Assembly: GCA_028289345.1 (NCBI GenBank)
Contig: JANQQL010000042.1
Coordinates: 62,001-126,000 of the forward strand
Direction: 5' to 3'
DNA from: Planctomycetota bacterium
GTDB lineage: Bacteria; Planctomycetota; B15-G4; SIAN01
DNA length: 64,000 nt
Positions 59,812-64,000 of this stretch are shown here, one piece after another. Under the pieces are notes generated by a model. That model saw nothing but the letters and a program-made list of their open reading frames with translations, ran no database searches and was not told the origin of the DNA. Position 1 is the first letter of the stretch; every line of letters begins with the position of its first letter. A program made the translations under genes and the position numbers.

Positions 59812-62508
59812 ATGACTGAAGAACTCGCTTCTCGTTACCAGTTCGCCGATGTCGAGCAAAAGATCTACGAGCGCTGGGAAAGCTCCGGTTCGTTCGTTGC
59901 CAAGGTGGATTCGCAGAAGCCCAAGTACTCGGTCGTGATCCCGCCTCCGAACGTCACCGGTGTCTTGCACATGGGCCATGCCCTGAACAACTCCATGCAA
60001 GACATCATGATTCGCTTTCATCGCAAGCGAGGCAAAGAGTGCTTGTGGCTTCCCGGAACCGATCACGCCGGCATTGCCACTCAAGCGGTGGTCGAGAAGA
60101 AGCTCTTCAAAGAGCAGCAGAAGACTCGGGAAGAGATGGGGCGAGAGGCCTTCCTCGAAGAGATCTTCAAGTGGAAAGACGAGCACGGAAACATCATCTT
60201 GCAACAGTTGCGGCGCCTGGGGTGCTCCTGTGACTGGTCCCGCACTCGCTTCACCATGGACGACGAACTGAGCGTCGCGGTGCGCGAAGCGTTCGTTCGC
60301 CTTTGGGAAAAGGGCTTGGTCTATCGCGGCGCCCGTTTGGTCAATTGGGACTGCAAACTCAAGACGGCGGTCTCGGACGACGAGATCGAGCACGTCGAAC
60401 GCAAGACTCACCTGTGGCACCTGCGCTATCCCCTGGAAGACGACCCCAGCAAGGTGCTGGTGGTGGCCACGACCCGGCCCGAGACCATGTTGGGGGACAC
60501 CGGAGTGGCGGTGCACCCCGAGGACGAGCGCTACCGAGACTTTGTGGGGAAGAAGGTGCGCCTGCCTCTGGTGGGTCGCAGCATTCCAGTCATCGCCGAC
60601 GAAACCGTGGAGCGGGAGTTCGGCACCGGGGCGGTGAAGCTCACCCCGGGCCACGACCCGGCCGACTACGAGCGCGGCAAGCGCTTCGGATTGCCCATCG
60701 TCAACGTGTTGACCGAAGACGGTCGCATCAATGGTGAGGGCGGTGAATACGAAGGATTGTCTCGCGAACAGGCGCGCAAGAAGGTGGTCGAGGATCTGGA
60801 CGCTCAGGGCTTCTTAGAAAAGATTGAAGACTATGAGCACTCCGTCGCGATCAGCGATCGATCCGGCACCGTGATCGAGCCTCTGGTGAGCGAACAGTGG
60901 TTCGTGAAAATGGAGCCCCTGGCTCAGCCGGCCATCGCCGCGGTCAAGAACGGTTCGTTGCGCTTCGTGCCGGAACGATGGACCAAGGTCTACCTGAGCT
61001 GGCTGGAGAACGTGCGCGACTGGTGCATCTCCCGTCAGCTGTGGTGGGGACATCGCATCCCGGTGTGGTACGACGAAGACGATGTGCCGGTCGCCTCTCG
61101 TGACGAGTTGAACCTGGGCGATGCCCACCCGAAGACCGGCAAGCCGCTCGTGCGCCAGGACGAGGACGTGCTGGATACCTGGGCGTCGTCGTGGTTGTGG
61201 CCGTTTGCCACCATGGGTTGGCCGCAAAAGCACCCGGACCTGGATCGCTTCTACCCGACCGACTTCCTGGGCACGGCGCGCGACATCATCTACCTGTGGG
61301 TCGCGCGCATGGTGATGGCGGGTTACGAGTTCATGGACCATTTGCCCATGGACAAGCGTTGCCCGTTCTCGGTGTGCTACATCAACGCGACGGTGTTGGA
61401 TGCCAAAGGCCGACGCATGTCCAAGTCATTGGGCAACGGCATTGACCCGGTCGATCTGATCGATCGTTATGGAGCGGATGCGCTGCGCATCTCTTTGGCC
61501 TTGGCCACGGTGGAAGGCCAGGACATCAAGTTTTCCGAACAGCGCACCGAAGAGGGCCGGAACTTCGTCAACAAGCTCTGGAATGCGGCGCGTTTCGTCC
61601 TCAGCAATCTTCCGGACGGCGAGCTGTTGGCGGACGTCTCCCAAGCGAAGAGCTTGGAGGATCGCTGGATCCTCCACGAGTTGAAAGCCCTGACCAACGA
61701 GGTCACGGATCTGCTCGAGAACTGCAAGTACCACGACGCGGCCCAGGCCTTGCGCCGTTTCGTCTGGAACTCGTTCTGTGACTGGTACCTGGAGATCGTC
61801 AAGGTGCGCTTTCAGGACGAAGACGAATCGTCCCGGCAGATGGCGCAGGCAGTGACGGCTCGGGTCTTGACCCAGTCGCTGCATCTCTTGCACCCGATCA
61901 CGCCCTTCGTCACCGAGGCCCTCGGTGACCACGTGCGCAGCAAGGGGTGGGACGCGGATACCGGCAGCCTAGTTACCGCTGCCTGGCCCGGGGCGGAGGA
62001 CCTTCCGGAATGGTCGGACGCGGCCCAATCCATGGAAGCCTTGCAGGCCATGGTCACGGCGCTCAGGAATCTGCGAGCTCGCAACGACGTGCCCGAGCGC
62101 AAAGAGGTGAACGCTTTGCTCAAGCTCCCCGACGCTTCGTTGACGGCCACGGTCGAAGAGGCACGGTCCTGGTTCCAGCGGCTATCCCGCGCCAAGTTGG
62201 ATGCCTACGCCGTGGACGTGACGCGGCCGGACGGCAGCGACGCCGATGTGGTTCCGGTGGCCCCCTTCGGCACGGCGGAGGTCTACCTTCCCCTCGAAGG
62301 CCTGATTGACAAGGAAGCACGCGCTGCCGACTGCCGCCGCAAGATCGAGAAGCTCGATCAGCGCATCAGCCAATTGGCCAAGCGCCTGGACAACGAGAAC
62401 TTCGTGAAGAACGCTCCGGAAGCGGTCGTGCAGAAGGAGCGCGACAAGCTCAACGGCTGGGAGGAGGAGCGCTCCGGCTTGCAGCGAATGCTGGAGCAGC
62501 TCTCCTGA
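59812..62508 (+). CDS. valS: Valyl-tRNA synthetase
   Basis: An 898-residue class I aminoacyl-tRNA synthetase, full length. The HIGH-type motif is HMGH in PPNVTGVLHMGHALN (about residues 44-58); the KMSKS-type motif is RMSKS in GRRMSKSLGNG (near residue 535). The editing domain includes TTRPETMLGDTGVAV, and the anticodon region is followed by a C-terminal Val-RS coiled coil (ADCRRKIEKLDQRISQLAKR). It charges tRNA-Val with editing of mischarged threonine. Start at 59812 is the only ATG matching family N termini; ribosome site is weak. Ends 15 bases from the convergent FGE-fold gene. Confidence 0.98.
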   Translation: MTEELASRYQFADVEQKIYERWESSGSFVAKVDSQKPKYSVVIPPPNVTGVLHMGHALNNSMQDIMIRFHRKRGKECLWLPGTDHAGIATQAVVEKKLFKEQQKTREEMGREAFLEEIFKWKDEHGNIILQQLRRLGCSCDWSRTRFTMDDELSVAVREAFVRLWEKGLVYRGARLVNWDCKLKTAVSDDEIEHVERKTHLWHLRYPLEDDPSKVLVVATTRPETMLGDTGVAVHPEDERYRDFVGKKVRLPLVGRSIPVIADETVEREFGTGAVKLTPGHDPADYERGKRFGLPIVNVLTEDGRINGEGGEYEGLSREQARKKVVEDLDAQGFLEKIEDYEHSVAISDRSGTVIEPLVSEQWFVKMEPLAQPAIAAVKNGSLRFVPERWTKVYLSWLENVRDWCISRQLWWGHRIPVWYDEDDVPVASRDELNLGDAHPKTGKPLVRQDEDVLDTWASSWLWPFATMGWPQKHPDLDRFYPTDFLGTARDIIYLWVARMVMAGYEFMDHLPMDKRCPFSVCYINATVLDAKGRRMSKSLGNGIDPVDLIDRYGADALRISLALATVEGQDIKFSEQRTEEGRNFVNKLWNAARFVLSNLPDGELLADVSQAKSLEDRWILHELKALTNEVTDLLENCKYHDAAQALRRFVWNSFCDWYLEIVKVRFQDEDESSRQMAQAVTARVLTQSLHLLHPITPFVTEALGDHVRSKGWDADTGSLVTAAWPGAEDLPEWSDAAQSMEALQAMVTALRNLRARNDVPERKEVNALLKLPDASLTATVEEARSWFQRLSRAKLDAYAVDVTRPDGSDADVVPVAPFGTAEVYLPLEGLIDKEARAADCRRKIEKLDQRISQLAKRLDNENFVKNAPEAVVQKERDKLNGWEEERSGLQRMLEQLS

Positions 62509-62523
62509 CCAGCGAAGCGCGGT

Positions 62524-64000
62524 TCAGCGCTTCTTCTTGCCGTCGTCTTCGGCGGGCGGGTCGATCGGCTCGAACGCGCCCGGCGGGAACTGCAGGTTCA
62601 GATTCAGCTGCGGATGGCGGCTGGCGGAGCCGGCGCGCACCGAGAACTGAATCGTGGCCAGGTCGTTGGGACCGGGGTCGGCTCCCAGGGCGCTTCCTGC
62701 CGCGGCCGTGCCATTGACCTCGTTGGCGCCGCCTCCGGCGATGTAGCTCATGTGAGTGGCGTGGGGTCGCACCTCTTCGACATTCGCGGGCACCCAGGCC
62801 ACGTCGTCGCCGGCTTCGTTCTTGATGATCAGGATGTCCTGGTCCGTGGGCACGTCCAGAGGATCGATGCGAGGAGTCCTCACGGCGCCGATCTTCTCCA
62901 GCTCGCGCTGCACTTCTGCCTGCTCGGCGAGTTCGCGCTTCTCGGCGTCGGAAAGAACCTTGGGCTTCTCTTCCTTCTTGTCCTCGCCGCCACTCTTTCC
63001 GGCGTTCTTGCGCGCTTCTTTCTGCTCTTTGCTCTCGCCCTTGCCCTTGAAGTAGAAGGCATAGGAACCGGCCGGGAGATCCGGATCAACGATCCGACTG
63101 GACGTGGTCAAGATGCCCAGCGGCACCGGCTCTTCCACGCTGCGCTTGACCAGGTTGCCCCACTTGGTGGGCAGCTTGTCGACCTTGGTGAACGCCAGGT
63201 AGGAGGTCCCGCGGATCACATTGTCCCGCGGATCCTGGTAGTGGACGATCTGAGCTGCGATCGCTTCGTTGCTCATGTCCAGCTTGTCACGGAAGTCGCC
63301 AGACAGGAGGGTGAGCTCGCGCTTCATGGCGTCGTTGAGCTGATCCATTCCCGGCAATGCCGACATGACGGTCCGGAACCCGACGGCTTCCATCGCATTT
63401 CGCGGGGAAGTTCCCCAGCGCACCAGCAGATTGTTCTGCAGCGCGGTTCCGTGGCAGCTTCCGCCTCGCACCACTTTGTCATCCGAGGCGTATTCGAAGC
63501 GGAAGGTCTTGCGACCTCGTCCGCGGATCTTCTCTTCCAGCGGTTCGTAGCCCGTGTAGGGCAGGAACTCGGAGCTGGTCCATTCGCCGACATTGCCGCA
63601 CAGATCGAACACACCGTCCTTCGAGACGTCTTCTTTCCAGTGCCCCACGACCCAGGGAGAAATGCCGTCCTGACCCTGCCGACTGTTGTAGGTGTTGGCA
63701 CACTTGGAGCGATCCCAGGCGTCCCAGCCCTTGCCGTCCCACGGGTAGTACTGGTCCTTCTTCAAGCCGCGGCGAGCGACGTACTCCCACTCCACTTCCG
63801 TCGGCAAGCGCTTGCCGAGCCAGCGGGCACAGCGAGCGGCTTCGTACCAACTGATGCCGCGCACCGGGTGTTGCTCTTTGCCCGGCGGAAGACCTTCCAC
63901 TTTCTTTCCGGCGTTCCAGTAAGACCAGTTCAGTTCGACCAGGTCCTGACTGGGTGGGAGGTTCTTGGCGTCCAGGTAAGTCTGAAACTGCTGGTTGGTG
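62524..64000 (-). CDS. FGE-sulfatase-fold protein with long C-terminal region (partial)
   Basis: At least 491 residues; the gene enters from the right edge, so the N terminus is missing. The N-terminal part is an FGE/SUMF1-type domain: ISWYEAARCARWLGKRLPTE, YYPWDGKGW, LCGNVGEWTSSEF and VVRGGSCHGTALQNNL, ending GFRTV. True formylglycine enzymes need a Cys pair after RGGS; here only one Cys is present, so it is more likely one of the many FGE-fold paralogues (ergothioneine-like, kinase-associated or PvdO-type). The about 270-residue C-terminal region is Lys/Glu-rich in the middle, then beta-rich with no match. Convergent with valS. Location is probably outside the cytoplasm. Confidence 0.8.
   Translation of the reverse strand, partial: TNQQFQTYLDAKNLPPSQDLVELNWSYWNAGKKVEGLPPGKEQHPVRGISWYEAARCARWLGKRLPTEVEWEYVARRGLKKDQYYPWDGKGWDAWDRSKCANTYNSRQGQDGISPWVVGHWKEDVSKDGVFDLCGNVGEWTSSEFLPYTGYEPLEEKIRGRGRKTFRFEYASDDKVVRGGSCHGTALQNNLLVRWGTSPRNAMEAVGFRTVMSALPGMDQLNDAMKRELTLLSGDFRDKLDMSNEAIAAQIVHYQDPRDNVIRGTSYLAFTKVDKLPTKWGNLVKRSVEEPVPLGILTTSSRIVDPDLPAGSYAFYFKGKGESKEQKEARKNAGKSGGEDKKEEKPKVLSDAEKRELAEQAEVQRELEKIGAVRTPRIDPLDVPTDQDILIIKNEAGDDVAWVPANVEEVRPHATHMSYIAGGGANEVNGTAAAGSALGADPGPNDLATIQFSVRAGSASRHPQLNLNLQFPPGAFEPIDPPAEDDGKKKR

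Noticed and set aside
58639..60654. 671-codon minus-strand frame opposite apgM and valS
   Set aside because: Shadow of two firmly identified genes; no domain seen.

Overview
This is a high-GC bacterial chromosome segment (by eye roughly 60-65% G+C; not counted) with dense coding on both strands. The mix of gene families points to Planctomycetota or a close relative: a protein kinase with a TPR-rich extracytoplasmic half, an ECF sigma factor carrying its own membrane anchor and sensor-like tail, sulfatases and an FGE-sulfatase-fold protein, FG-GAP remnants, orphan pseudopilins, and many secreted proteins without recognisable domains. The phylum call is inference. kdsA indicates KDO and therefore a Gram-negative envelope. 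I saw no rRNA, confident tRNA, CRISPR array or insertion sequence.

Layout. 0-5 kb: small secreted proteins (an EF-hand protein and a striking CC-repeat lipoprotein), a Tat-exported helical protein, a sulfatase-fold lipoprotein with an altered active site, and a radical SAM enzyme. 5-9 kb: HAMP-like membrane protein diverging from three pilin-like genes. 9-17 kb: a TetR gene with a palindromic operator over its start, coupled to a serine hydrolase; an ECF-sigma/membrane fusion diverging from a Tat cupin protein; further envelope proteins of unknown function. About 17.2-21.8 kb is a segment of visibly lower GC carrying three exported or membrane proteins, one a trypsin-fold protease, flanked on the left by a 5'-truncated FG-GAP gene. 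22-30.5 kb (minus strand): a run encoding glutamate dehydrogenase, a NosL-like/zinc-ribbon protein, a flavoprotein-polyferredoxin fusion, an acetolactate-synthase-like ThDP enzyme, an aldehyde dehydrogenase and a TIGR01777 epimerase. 31-41 kb: a membrane protein/winged-helix/secreted protein trio, a lipase, an IclR-controlled dehydrogenase plus choline-monooxygenase-like Rieske enzyme, a DUF2959-like lipoprotein, a canonical Cys-type sulfatase, and a MarR/zinc-ribbon pair. 41-49 kb: a TPR protein with two tandem purple-acid-phosphatase-like enzymes, and the proton-translocating transhydrogenase operon pntAA-pntAB-pntB. 49.6-57.4 kb: kdsA followed by a Ser/Thr kinase, an SGNH hydrolase, a GcvT-family protein and a multi-span GT-C-like membrane protein, each start codon overlapping the previous stop. 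57.6-64 kb: an RmlD-like reductase, cofactor-independent phosphoglycerate mutase (ApgM family), valS, and an FGE-fold protein running off the right edge.

A recurring trait is translational coupling: twelve ATGA start/stop overlaps can be seen. The best candidates for something undescribed are the low-GC three-gene protease cassette, the flavoprotein-polyferredoxin whose FAD motif order looks permuted, the CC-x12 repeat lipoprotein, the probably leaderless self-repressed TetR unit, and the coupled kdsA-kinase-SGNH-GcvT-GT-C operon.
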